In this document: positions 1 through 7,736 of the stretch, piece by piece
Layout: each line of letters begins with the position of its first letter
Numbering within the stretch: position 1 is the stretch's first letter
DNA from: a virus
Reading direction: 5' to 3' (one strand)
DNA: 21,710 nt
IMG/VR virus record: IMGVR_UViG_3300048573_000167
Span: 1 to 21,710 of that record
The notes under the pieces: model-generated
What the model saw: the letters and a program-made list of their open reading frames with translations, nothing else
Told to the model about the DNA's origin: nothing
Database searches by the model: none
Program-made: the position numbers and the translations under genes

Positions 1-2
1 CT

Positions 3-92
3 TTTAAAGAACACGAAACTTTTATGACATATCACGAATGGATCAACCTGAACAAGTCTTCTAAATTTTATTATAAAGCAATAGCAAGATGA
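3..92 (+). CDS. 3' end of an unidentified gene (partial)
   Basis: An open frame runs from the window edge to the TGA at 90-92 and gives 29 residues, ending FYYKAIAR. Its stop overlaps the ATG of the next gene in an ATGA arrangement, the coupling used repeatedly in this operon, which supports it being a real gene end. The visible part is rich in aromatic and charged residues and shows no recognisable motif. Its start and function lie outside the window. Confidence 0.55.
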   Translation, partial: FKEHETFMTYHEWINLNKSSKFYYKAIAR

Positions 93-364
93 AAACAACA
101 CAACAAATAGCAAAAGCAACAGGATGCACTTACGATGCAGTGTATAGAGCTGTTCTAAACAACAAACTAACACCGGTTAGTTACGAAGATAAATTTAGAA
201 TGTACGGACAATCACAAATAGATTTCATATTTAAAATCCTTTACTTTGGACGTAAAATGAATTTCATAACCTACGAATCAAAACTAAACGATCCTAACTT
301 TGATTGCCCTGAATTATACTCCCGTGAAAATTTTATTAGTGCAGGCAATATTATTAAAAAATAA
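89..364 (+). CDS. Small helix-turn-helix DNA-binding protein
   Basis: This 91-residue protein begins with a helix-turn-helix pattern (TTQQIAKATGCTYDAVYRAV, residues about 3-22), followed by a short wing-like stretch (KLTPVSYEDKFRMYGQSQID), as in MerR/excisionase-type small DNA-binding proteins. The C-terminal half (about 50-91) is not recognised. It lies directly upstream of the small terminase gene and overlaps the preceding stop by 4 bases. A role as a late-operon regulator or an accessory of DNA packaging is inferred from position only. An excisionase is less likely because no integrase is nearby. The ATG at 89 is the natural start because it is coupled to the upstream stop. Confidence 0.75.
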   Translation: MKTTQQIAKATGCTYDAVYRAVLNNKLTPVSYEDKFRMYGQSQIDFIFKILYFGRKMNFITYESKLNDPNFDCPELYSRENFISAGNIIKK

Positions 365-382
365 TTCGTAATTTTGTTTATT

Positions 383-820
383 ATGGCAAGACCTCACGGA
401 ACAAAGAACATAGAAACTCCCGAAAAAATGTGGAAATTATTTTTGGCCTACAAAGAAGAAGTCAAAAGCAAACCTATAACTGTAAAAGATTGGGTAGGAT
501 CAAACGCAAATCCTGTTATTAGAGAAAAAGAAAGACCTTTATCGGTTGATGGTTTTGAATGTTGGTGTTATGACAATGAAATTATAAGCGATTTAAGTCA
601 ATATTTTGCAAACACAGAGCAAAGATACACAGATTATCAAACTATCTGTTCACGTATAAGAAAAGCGGTAAGAAACGACCAAATCGAGGGAGGAATGGCG
701 GGGATATACAATCCAAGCATAACACAACGGTTAAACAACTTAGTTGAAAAAACCGAAGACATGACCCAACAACAACCCAAAACAATCACAATCAAATATA
801 AACGAGATGAAGAAGTTTAA
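383..820 (+). CDS. terS: Terminase small subunit (gp3-like DNA packaging protein)
   Basis: This 145-residue protein resembles the P22 gp3-like small terminase family, which binds the packaging site and directs the large subunit. Visible family features are the opening ARPHGTKNIETPEKMWKLF, the 'PLSVDGFECWCYDNE' segment (about 52-66), a middle helix rich in R and K, and the late 'GGMAGIYNPSITQRLNNLVE' segment (about 103-122). The frame is open to a TTG at 374, but the ATG at 383 is preferred because it gives the usual MARP start. The large subunit follows 392 bases later, with a lipoprotein gene between the two. The sequence TAATTTTG at 369-376 resembles a -7 box, but no convincing -33 box was seen. 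Confidence 0.85.
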   Translation: MARPHGTKNIETPEKMWKLFLAYKEEVKSKPITVKDWVGSNANPVIREKERPLSVDGFECWCYDNEIISDLSQYFANTEQRYTDYQTICSRIRKAVRNDQIEGGMAGIYNPSITQRLNNLVEKTEDMTQQQPKTITIKYKRDEEV

Positions 821-1010
821 ATATTCTTTATTGTTATTTAGAATAAATCCAAAGAGAGACACAGTATCTTGTTTTTATATGTTTTGTATTAGCTTTTGCA
901 CGTTTAAAATCGAAAGACAAACTTTTAATCTTAACGAAGTACCCTTGAAAATTGTGGTTAAATTTTATAAAGGAGTTACTAATGACTATCAAAAAAAATA
1001 TAAATTATGA
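807..1010 (+). CDS. Doubtful small ORF between terS and the lipoprotein gene
   Basis: An open frame of 67 codons starts inside the end of terS (14-base overlap) and ends in an ATGA overlap with the lipoprotein gene. The product is basic, with an odd run of aromatic and cysteine residues (CFYMFCISFC, about 22-31), and matches nothing I recognise. If it is not translated, 821-1006 is a 186-base stretch without a gene. It would then hold only a possible weak promoter for the lipoprotein gene: TTG at 869-871 and TTAGCTTTTG at 889-898, which deviates from the consensus by an extra T. Confidence 0.25.
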   Translation: MKKFKYSLLLFRINPKRDTVSCFYMFCISFCTFKIERQTFNLNEVPLKIVVKFYKGVTNDYQKKYKL

Positions 1011-1216
1011 AAAATTTACTATTGTTATGTGTTTTATTTTTAGTTATAAGCTGCTCAAATGACGATGAACCAGTCAATAAATGTGGTAAAATAACAGTAA
1101 AAGGGTGGGATTATATGCAGGGTTACTTTTTTAAATTAGACAATAAAAAAGAAATGATTTTAGTCTCCGCCGAAACTTATAATAAAAACCAATTGAACCA
1201 AGCCTATTGCAAATGA
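1007..1216 (+). CDS. Small lipoprotein, candidate surface-exposed
   Basis: This 69-residue protein has a lysine-bearing N-terminus, a hydrophobic core LLLLCVLFLV and a lipobox VISC with the lipidated cysteine at residue 16. The residues after the cysteine are SNDDE. In Bacteroidetes, acidic residues straight after the lipidated cysteine are known to act as an export signal that carries lipoproteins to the outer face of the outer membrane. The mature part is about 53 residues, has two more cysteines (26 and 68) and matches no family I know. It sits between the two terminase genes, with ATGA overlaps at both ends in the preferred gene model. A superinfection-exclusion role is an inference from other phage lipoproteins. 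Confidence 0.75.
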   Translation: MKNLLLLCVLFLVISCSNDDEPVNKCGKITVKGWDYMQGYFFKLDNKKEMILVSAETYNKNQLNQAYCK

Positions 1217-2610
1217 TTCAGAATATAGAATTTGAGGAAGGGATATTCAATGAAATATATTTTGAAATAGACAAAATATTTAATGACGATTCAATTCGTT
1301 TTGGTTTTATCTATGGAGGATCTTCTAGTTCAAAGACGTTTTCATACGTGCAGCGTACGATTGTATTTATGCTGGAAGGTAATAACAACAACACGCTTAT
1401 ATTTCGAAAGTTTTCAACTGATATTGACAATTCAATCTTTGAGGACTTTAAGCGTATTATTTCAGATTGGCGACTAAACGACTACTTTAAAATCCAAAAG
1501 CATTATATTGAATGTAAGCTCACAGGATCATACACCGTATTCAAAGGATTAGACGACAGCGAAAAAATTAAAGGTTTATCCGGGTTTAAAAAAATATGCA
1601 TGGAAGAGTTTAATCAATTCGAATACTCGGACTTTAAGCAGGCTAAGAAACGTTTAAGAGGTTTGAAAGGACAGCAAATAATCGGTATATTTAATCCGGT
1701 AAGTGAAATGTCTTTTATCAAAAAGGATATCTTCGACAAAGAAATATTCACTAACCTACCATCAAAGATAACCGAAAAACAAATAAATAGCACTGGCGAC
1801 ACTGTTATCCTTAGAACGTGTTACATAGACAATATTTGGATTGTTGGAGATGGCAAAGGCGGTGGATTCATTGATACGCATGTTGTAGCAGACTTCGAAA
1901 GGGACAAAATTAACGATCCAAATTATTACGACATTTACGCATTAGGTAAATGGGGCAAACTTAGAACAGGGGGGGAGTTTTTAAAGAATTTCAAAGCGGA
2001 TCAACACGTTGGAAAATATCTATACAACCCGGAAGAACCTTTGCACCTTGTATTCGATGAAAATGTACTGCCATATTTGACCTGCAATGTATTTCAGTAC
2101 TACAATAGTAATATAATTCAAATAGATGAGATAATGCTAAAAGACCCTCGAAATACTTTGAAAGATACTTGCGAAGAGTTCTTGGAGCGATACGGAACCA
2201 ACAGACAAGGGCTGTTTATTTATGGCGATGCAACCAGCAGGAAGCGTGATACTAAACTACAGAAAGGGCAAAACTTTTTTAAAATGATTATGACGTATTT
2301 ATCAATTCAAAAACCTACATTCAGAGTGCCACAAGCCAACCCGAGCGTTATAATGTCACGTAATTTTACAAATGAATTATTGCGGGGTGGTATTGATGAT
2401 TTATATTTGATGATTGATGCTAGTTGTCGTAATTCAATTAACGATTATCAATATTGCACAGAGGACGAGGACGGCAAAGTAAACAAGAAAGTTATCAGGG
2501 ATAAAACCACAGGGCAATCGTATCAGGAATACGGCCACGCAACCGACTGTTTACGTTACATTTTGACCGCATTATTGCTAGAACGCTATAAGAAATACGT
2601 AAGAAAATGA
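1213..2610 (+). CDS. terL: Terminase large subunit
   Basis: This 465-residue packaging motor has an N-terminal ATPase and a C-terminal nuclease. The Walker A loop is GGSSSSKT (about 35-42) and the Walker B strand is ICMEE (about 128-132, ending with two glutamates). The RNase H-like nuclease shows three acidic positions: D282 in LHLVFDEN, D339 in LFIYGDAT and D445 in HATDCLRY. The pattern fits the Terminase_3 / PBSX-type family. The ATG at 1213 is preferred over the in-frame TTG at 1207 because it forms an ATGA overlap with the lipoprotein stop. The gene is intact. A run of seven G lies at about 1969-1975 within the coding sequence. Confidence 0.95.
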   Translation: MIQNIEFEEGIFNEIYFEIDKIFNDDSIRFGFIYGGSSSSKTFSYVQRTIVFMLEGNNNNTLIFRKFSTDIDNSIFEDFKRIISDWRLNDYFKIQKHYIECKLTGSYTVFKGLDDSEKIKGLSGFKKICMEEFNQFEYSDFKQAKKRLRGLKGQQIIGIFNPVSEMSFIKKDIFDKEIFTNLPSKITEKQINSTGDTVILRTCYIDNIWIVGDGKGGGFIDTHVVADFERDKINDPNYYDIYALGKWGKLRTGGEFLKNFKADQHVGKYLYNPEEPLHLVFDENVLPYLTCNVFQYYNSNIIQIDEIMLKDPRNTLKDTCEEFLERYGTNRQGLFIYGDATSRKRDTKLQKGQNFFKMIMTYLSIQKPTFRVPQANPSVIMSRNFTNELLRGGIDDLYLMIDASCRNSINDYQYCTEDEDGKVNKKVIRDKTTGQSYQEYGHATDCLRYILTALLLERYKKYVRK

Positions 2611-3140
2611 TATTTGGAATCAGACTAAAACATTATCAACGGTTATTAGCTTTAGGCGACAAAGCAAAGGGTAATTTTTGGATTAATCGACTGCTATTAA
2701 AGCAATCGAACAAACGATTTAAGACTAAGAATATCGAACAATTGACCTTTACAGATTTTGTCGATGCAGAAAGATTTTTAGAAGATTACGATTTTTATAA
2801 TTTTTGTAGTATATTTGTGAAGCGTAAATGGGGGCAAACTATTTACGTTCATAATCTTAAGTCTATCGTAGAAGACTTCGGCAACCAAAAGGCATCGTTA
2901 AAAGAAAAGTATTACTATATCTTTGATCCACCGCAATACGGAGAGCTAGCAAAGGAATCGATAGGCACGGAAGTACGAAAAGATTTCGTTAATGAGTTTG
3001 GTAATTGGGTGGTATTGATGGATTTAGTTTGCAAAGGTCAATTAGTTAATTATAAAAAGGTAGAGAAATGGAAGCTAGAGGAATTTTTATTCTGGGCAAA
3101 TTATTTATCAGGTCAGAAAATAATAGAAAATGTCAAATAA
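2607..3140 (+). CDS. Unassigned phage protein downstream of terL
   Basis: This 177-residue protein is rich in aromatic and charged residues and has no signal peptide or membrane segment. It starts in an ATGA overlap with the terL stop and overlaps the next gene by 11 bases, so it is firmly within the operon. I do not recognise the family. The C-terminal part (KVEKWKLEEFLFWANYL, about 151-167) vaguely recalls tail assembly chaperones. No slippery site or overlapping extension gene of the usual chaperone type was seen, so that idea stays weak. Confidence 0.7.
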   Translation: MIFGIRLKHYQRLLALGDKAKGNFWINRLLLKQSNKRFKTKNIEQLTFTDFVDAERFLEDYDFYNFCSIFVKRKWGQTIYVHNLKSIVEDFGNQKASLKEKYYYIFDPPQYGELAKESIGTEVRKDFVNEFGNWVVLMDLVCKGQLVNYKKVEKWKLEEFLFWANYLSGQKIIENVK

Positions 3141-3588
3141 ATTCAGCATACTTACAAATTATTTAGTTTCGATATTCGATGCTAATACTCTAGTTAATAC
3201 AATTTCTTTGCGTGAGGATGACGTGATTGATGTGGAAAAAGAAAACGTTTATCCTTTGGTATCGATGCGACTTATTGAAAGCCCGCCTCCTCAGCAGAAT
3301 TTAAGACAATTTAGTTATTCGTTTGAAATTGTTAATCAAAGAGACGACACTAAAACCGCAACCCCTAGCAAATTATTAACCGACACAAACTATATTGACA
3401 ATATAGGCGTTTGTGATTCAATAGCAAACGATTTTTTATTAGAGATATTAAAAACGCACAATGAATTTGATATTGATGTAATTGAAGATTCTTTGTCCGA
3501 TTTCGAGCCAGTAGGTAAAGACGATCGTAATTGTTTGGATGGTGTAAAGTTTGAATGTACATTTAGTTTGCATCAAAATGCCATATAG
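3130..3588 (+). CDS. Putative tail terminator / tail completion protein
   Basis: This 152-residue protein has the layout of small tail-terminator proteins that cap the tail tube and join it to the head. It has an N-terminal helix (NKFSILTNYLVSIF), a strand-rich core containing 'VYPLVSMRL' (about 41-49) and 'FSYSFEIVNQRDD' (about 61-73), a long helix (DSIANDFLLEILKT) and a closing strand (VKFECTFSLHQN). Similar proteins occur next to gp10-like genes in Bacteroidetes phages, and here a gp10-like gene follows with an 11-base overlap. The assignment rests on predicted fold and neighbourhood, not on a diagnostic motif. Confidence 0.55.
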   Translation: MSNKFSILTNYLVSIFDANTLVNTISLREDDVIDVEKENVYPLVSMRLIESPPPQQNLRQFSYSFEIVNQRDDTKTATPSKLLTDTNYIDNIGVCDSIANDFLLEILKTHNEFDIDVIEDSLSDFEPVGKDDRNCLDGVKFECTFSLHQNAI

Positions 3589-4009
3589 TGACGCTGAAAT
3601 AAGGCAGTATATTCGTGAGGTTGTAAGAGAAAGTAAAAAGACAGCTAATGTAGATACGGGGTTTTTGAAGCGTTCGATTAAAGGGGCATTGATTGGGCGA
3701 AATAAGTCAATCGAATTTAGAGAGGTGTTTTATGGTGTTTACAATAAAAACTCAAAGTTAGTCGAAAACGCTAAAAAGATGCTCCCAAAAGATTTAGTTT
3801 GGACGGTTGTTTTTGTCGATGAAGATGGTAATGAAGCGCAAATCGAAGGTAAAACAAGAACAGGGAGAAAAATATCTCGGAAGGAAATAGGAAGCCAAAA
3901 TATATCGAGCAAAAACATAAAGGCATTAATAGCATCAATAAAAGCACGTGGCACGAAGAAAGACGATACAGGAAAAGAAAATCGAAGCGACGATAACGAA
4001 GCACCTTAA
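3578..4009 (+). CDS. Neck / head-tail joining protein, HK97 gp10-like
   Basis: This 143-residue protein carries the gp10-like signature 'VDTGFLKRSIKG' (about 26-37) followed by 'EFREVFYGVYN' (about 47-57), the pattern found in head-tail connection and tail completion proteins. The C-terminus is highly charged. The frame is open upstream to a TTG at 3551, but the ATG at 3578 gives the usual short N-terminus and an 11-base overlap with the tail-terminator stop. The following gene also looks gp10-like and overlaps this one by 62 bases. The two together probably build the neck. Confidence 0.7.
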   Translation: MPYSDAEIRQYIREVVRESKKTANVDTGFLKRSIKGALIGRNKSIEFREVFYGVYNKNSKLVENAKKMLPKDLVWTVVFVDEDGNEAQIEGKTRTGRKISRKEIGSQNISSKNIKALIASIKARGTKKDDTGKENRSDDNEAP

Positions 4010-4310
4010 CGAGTTAGGGCGAAAAATTACAGTTTTAGCAGGGCGTAATTCGAAAGTAAGTAAGCTACAAAAAGACCACCTTAGAGACAGTGGGAACTAT
4101 CGCGTGAAGCCTTACAATGTTTTGACTGTATCACAAAACTATTACGGTAAGTTTAACACACCGAAAGGGAAGCCCACGACACAGGACAGAGACAGATTGA
4201 AAGATACCCCGATGCAAAATTCTATTAGAGAAAATACAGAGGATGGGGTAAAAGTTTTGATAAAAGATTTAGTAACTTTGTTAAAAAGTCCGATAGTAAC
4301 CAAAAAATAA
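3948..4310 (+). CDS. Second small gp10-like neck protein
   Basis: This 120-residue basic protein starts at a GTG 62 bases before the end of the previous gene. It contains 'LRDSGNYRVKPYNVLTVSQN' (about 45-64) and then 'YYGKFNTPKG', the same DSG / YYGKFN layout as gp10-like head-tail joining proteins. The overlap and the shared layout suggest a diverged pair of neck proteins, or a short two-gene split of one function. No ATG start fits; the GTG gives a natural MARRKTIQ start. Confidence 0.65.
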   Translation: MARRKTIQEKKIEATITKHLNELGRKITVLAGRNSKVSKLQKDHLRDSGNYRVKPYNVLTVSQNYYGKFNTPKGKPTTQDRDRLKDTPMQNSIRENTEDGVKVLIKDLVTLLKSPIVTKK

Positions 4311-4312
4311 AA

Positions 4313-4339
4313 CCGTGTAAAGATGCACGGAACTTTACA
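4313..4339 (+). promoter_or_regulatory. Hairpin with alternative pairing before a tail gene start (copy 1 of a shared motif)
   Basis: CCGTG (4313-4317) pairs with CACGG (4326-4330), and a T-G pair closes the loop AAAGAT. A second hairpin, TGTAAAG (4316-4322) with CTTTACA (4333-4339), is also perfect and cannot form at the same time. The element ends two bases before the ATG at 4342, so either fold could affect translation of that gene. A second copy of the CGTGT-RAAGAT-GCACG hairpin lies at 10711, and the downstream text TTAC..AAAA..TAGCAAC is similar in both. TAACTTTG at 4273-4280 fits a -7 box, but the nearest TTTTG is only 13 bases upstream of it. Confidence 0.5.
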
Positions 4340-4341
4340 AA

Positions 4342-5496
4342 ATGCTAGCAACACCAACACTCACGAATATAGATTCCAAAGCAAAGATATTCTTTGCTCA
4401 AAGTCCAATCCATTTTAATTTACAAAACGATGCGTTAGACGCTTCGATTCAAAAAATAACAGTTGAGGTTTACATTTGGAGAGGGTTTCAAGCAGCCGAC
4501 TTGCCGACAGCTCCGAGCGTGGTTTTTAATAACATACCTAAGATTTCGCCTGATGATAATTATATAGCTATTGAAATTCACAACGAAGTCAAAGCATTTA
4601 TAACCTCATCAAACCTAAACAAGAACAACCCACAATGGGCATACAATACAACCGATGTTCCAACAACAGCAGGTGAGGGATGTTATTTTCATATTGTTTA
4701 CAAAGTTGACACAGAAACAGTCAAGCAATTAGGAACTTACTTTGCAACCACTGGCTATCGCTACAACTTCGAACAAACAGGCGGTAATTACACAGGGTAT
4801 CAAAACGTCGAAACGTTCAGGAAGTATGCGAAATCGATAAATTATGCTGCATACGATTTTGATTTGACAACAGTAGTTGCAACTTCATACTCAGGGCGTG
4901 GGGAAAATGGTGTTATTTGGGAAAACCCAATCAATCCAAGCGTTAGAGAAACTCAAACGGGGGTAAAATCATTGATAGCTTACGTAAATCGTTTAGGGTT
5001 GTGGGATACTTTTACCCCATTTGGGAAGTTTACTGAATCAATAGACACGAAAAGAGACGAGTTTAATAGTTCTTTTCGCGATCCTTTGAACGTAAACAGC
5101 CAGATTCAACACCTTAAACAAACAGGCGCACCGAGAGGAACAAGAAAATTTACTATTAACACGGGATTAATTGACGAAAACAATAATTATCAAGTGCGTG
5201 AAATCCTGCAAAGTTCAAAAGTTTACTTAGTTATCTTTAATGATGATGTATTTTTGACAGCCAGTACAGGGCTTACAATCGATAGTACAGTAGTCACTAT
5301 CGATGATACAAGCATTACAATTGACAGCGATACAGTTACGATTAATGACATAGGATTCTATTCTAAATTCGTGCAAATTCCAGTAAAAAACTTAACTACA
5401 AATTTCTTAAAGAAAACTAGATTAAATGATAAAAGTTCAATATCTTATACACTTGAATTTGAGGAAACAAATAATTTTATAAATGATATTCAATAA
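4342..5496 (+). CDS. Tail structural protein (Bacteroidetes phage type)
   Basis: This 384-residue protein has no signal peptide or membrane segment, and strand-rich composition throughout. It opens MLATPTLTNIDSKAKIFFAQ and contains an early 'QKITVEVYIWRG' strand pair (about 37-48). Near the C-terminus are four 7-residue repeats beginning TID or TIN (about 312-339). It precedes a 745-residue structural gene (1-base overlap) and the tape measure, which places it in the tail or baseplate. No specific family could be named. A tail tube role is possible, but the 171-residue protein at 12783 is the better tube candidate. A hairpin element lies directly upstream of its start. Confidence 0.65.
   Translation: MLATPTLTNIDSKAKIFFAQSPIHFNLQNDALDASIQKITVEVYIWRGFQAADLPTAPSVVFNNIPKISPDDNYIAIEIHNEVKAFITSSNLNKNNPQWAYNTTDVPTTAGEGCYFHIVYKVDTETVKQLGTYFATTGYRYNFEQTGGNYTGYQNVETFRKYAKSINYAAYDFDLTTVVATSYSGRGENGVIWENPINPSVRETQTGVKSLIAYVNRLGLWDTFTPFGKFTESIDTKRDEFNSSFRDPLNVNSQIQHLKQTGAPRGTRKFTINTGLIDENNNYQVREILQSSKVYLVIFNDDVFLTASTGLTIDSTVVTIDDTSITIDSDTVTINDIGFYSKFVQIPVKNLTTNFLKKTRLNDKSSISYTLEFEETNNFINDIQ
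5275..5358 (+). repeat. Four 21-base coding repeats (7-residue TID repeats)
   Basis: The translated units are TIDSTVV, TIDDTSI, TIDSDTV and TINDIGF, in tandem, inside the 384-residue tail protein. Bases have diverged more than residues, so the repeat is kept at protein level. Alternating T/I/V positions suggest short stacked beta strands. Confidence 0.8.
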
Positions 5497-7733
5497 TGGT
5501 TTCACTATTTATAAAATATTCGGACAATAATTTTTATCTTTTAGATTTAGATCCGAGCGAGGCTATTAATTTTAAGGTAACAGTAAAAGACTTAAACGAT
5601 ATTACTAAAGTATTTTCTCCCTTTACGCAATCTTTTAAAATCCCTGCCACAGATAAAAATAAAAGATTGTGCGGTTTTATTGGTAATGAAAAAACTTTGA
5701 AGCTAAACAATGCGGGAGAGTTCGATTCAATGATTTATATTTCGGGGTTTCTTTTTCAATCTGGCAAACTTACATTCGAACAATCCGATTATGAATTTCA
5801 AGACCAAAAAGAATTTCAAGCAACATTTGCTTCTAACCTTTCAAGTCTAACAGACAAGCTAGGTGAAACCACTATTCAAGAATTGTTCCAAGATATAGAC
5901 GGCAATTTCGACCCACTTGTAAATACTATTTGGGATAAAAATATATTGAAAGCGAGAATGGGAGGGGTTAAAAGTAATACATTGTCCAATGGAATTGTTT
6001 TTAAGTTTGGTATTCCTTTTATTTCAAACAATAGAGTTTGGAATTACAATGAAAGCAATTTGTCAATAGTTGACAATATTGCTTATAAATTGACAAAAAC
6101 CACAACCGATATTAATTTCATAAACCTTAACGAAGTTCGTCCTTCGGTCAATTATATGTCAATAATGGAACACCTACTTTTAAAAATAGGAACCCCAGTA
6201 ATTTGTCCAATATTCGAAAAATCGGAAGTTAACGACTTGTTTGTTTGGTGTAATTCTGAAAGTTTAGTCGTGAATAATGCGGTCGCTTTTCCTTTAGTTG
6301 ATTATTCAGCTATTTATAAATATAGATTCGATACCAAAGATGAAATCATAGGGGTTTCACTTCCAACAGTTCCAAAGTGGACGGTAACAGAAATAGCAGG
6401 TTTTTTTAAAATTAAAAGAAATCAATCCGCCCCATATCAGGATAAGTGGAGCGATGGCATTGATATAATGATTACTTTTAATGGGTTGGTTGCTGTCGAA
6501 GGAACAGAAACAAAAGTAAAAGTAAATATTAGAAGAACAACAGATAATTCAATCTTAAACAGTCAAGAAATTACTGGCAACTTTTTTAGTTGGAGGTTAA
6601 TCGACAATACAAACGGAACTACTCAGCTAGATGCGAACGGTGAAATATATTTAAAAGTTGAGGTTTTGCCTTTGATTTTAGTCAAATGGGATAACATTCG
6701 GGTTGCAACTTTGCAAAAATTCAGAAGAGACAAAAAGACGCTTGGGGTTAATTTAGTAACAAGAGCTTCTTTTGCCTCTGAGTCAAACAACTTTGCTAAT
6801 TCAGAAGATTTAGGAGGGAATAAATTAAACCTAATTAGTTGTTTACCTAAAATGAAATGTGTGGACTTTTTAAAATCATTTTTCAAAACTTTCAATGTTT
6901 CAGTAATTAGTACAGGTTTACAGGATCAATCTATGTATTGGGTTACGCCTGAGAATTTGAAAGAAATTAATAAACCATATTCAAAAAGAATAGTCGATTA
7001 TACACAATTTACAAATATAGCTAGCTTATCAAAGAAAAAAGCAAATCAATACAATCAATATTCGTTTAGTCATTTTAATTCTAAATATTACGAAGCTAAT
7101 TATGGCAACGGCACTAAGTTTGGTGAGTTACAATATCCCGGAACACCTCCTACAAAACCCACTAAATTTGAGGTAAAAACAGATTATTCTATTTTAAAAC
7201 AATCAAATACTTTTCCGCACCCTTCAACGGCAAAGACTTGTTTAGGCTTTGCCAACGAGTCTCCAACAGTAAACGATCAGGGAGGTAACAGGTTTAAACC
7301 CGTTTATGAGGAATTTACAATTTTTTATTTAGAATCTAAAGAAATTAATTTTAACCCAATAAGTTTGGAAAATTTACCAACTCAGAATAATCGATTAGAT
7401 TCTATACTAGAAGCAAGTTTTAAATGTTCAAACAAAAAAACTTTGGCTTTTGGAGCAGAGGGTACGGACATGGGTAGTTTATATTTGAATTATTACGATG
7501 AATTTATTGAATTGCTTTTAAGCACAAACGCTTATAAATCTGAATTTAATTTAATTTTACCGCCAAATGAAATCTTTTTGAACTTCGCCAATCTGAAACA
7601 AGGCGAAAGTAATATACCTAATGGCTTCAGACCACAAAATGAAATCATAATTGGCGAACAGAGATATAAATTAGTAGATTCTACTATTGATTTAACAACA
7701 GGAAAAACAAAATTAACATTGCTAAACTTCTAA
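5496..7733 (+). CDS. Large tail or baseplate structural protein
   Basis: This 745-residue protein begins with a segment familiar from large structural proteins of Bacteroidetes phages: 'DPSEAINFKVTVKDLNDI' (about 19-36), then 'FSPFTQSFKIPATDKNKRL' (about 40-58), a strand-rich module that often opens tail-associated proteins of this group. The rest has mixed strand content, a cysteine-bearing region around residues 447-457 (ISCLPKMKCVDF) and a C-terminal strand module ending TTGKTKLTLLNF. No enzymatic motif was seen. The position just before the tape measure supports a tail-tip or baseplate role. The ATG at 5496 overlaps the preceding TAA by one base. Confidence 0.7.
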   Translation: MVSLFIKYSDNNFYLLDLDPSEAINFKVTVKDLNDITKVFSPFTQSFKIPATDKNKRLCGFIGNEKTLKLNNAGEFDSMIYISGFLFQSGKLTFEQSDYEFQDQKEFQATFASNLSSLTDKLGETTIQELFQDIDGNFDPLVNTIWDKNILKARMGGVKSNTLSNGIVFKFGIPFISNNRVWNYNESNLSIVDNIAYKLTKTTTDINFINLNEVRPSVNYMSIMEHLLLKIGTPVICPIFEKSEVNDLFVWCNSESLVVNNAVAFPLVDYSAIYKYRFDTKDEIIGVSLPTVPKWTVTEIAGFFKIKRNQSAPYQDKWSDGIDIMITFNGLVAVEGTETKVKVNIRRTTDNSILNSQEITGNFFSWRLIDNTNGTTQLDANGEIYLKVEVLPLILVKWDNIRVATLQKFRRDKKTLGVNLVTRASFASESNNFANSEDLGGNKLNLISCLPKMKCVDFLKSFFKTFNVSVISTGLQDQSMYWVTPENLKEINKPYSKRIVDYTQFTNIASLSKKKANQYNQYSFSHFNSKYYEANYGNGTKFGELQYPGTPPTKPTKFEVKTDYSILKQSNTFPHPSTAKTCLGFANESPTVNDQGGNRFKPVYEEFTIFYLESKEINFNPISLENLPTQNNRLDSILEASFKCSNKKTLAFGAEGTDMGSLYLNYYDEFIELLLSTNAYKSEFNLILPPNEIFLNFANLKQGESNIPNGFRPQNEIIIGEQRYKLVDSTIDLTTGKTKLTLLNF

Positions 7734-7736
7734 ACA

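Noticed and set aside
365-382. A promoter at TAATTTTG just before the small terminase gene
   Set aside because: The -7 box fits, but no TTG lies 17-23 bases upstream and the transcript would start almost at the ATG.
982-1062. 26-codon frame behind a good Shine-Dalgarno-like AAAGGAG
   Set aside because: It is out of frame with the lipoprotein gene and too short to judge. Bacteroidetes rarely rely on Shine-Dalgarno sites, so the match is probably chance.
2607-3140. Tail assembly chaperone with programmed frameshift
   Set aside because: No convincing slippery heptamer near an overlapping extension frame was found, and the gene is not next to the tape measure.
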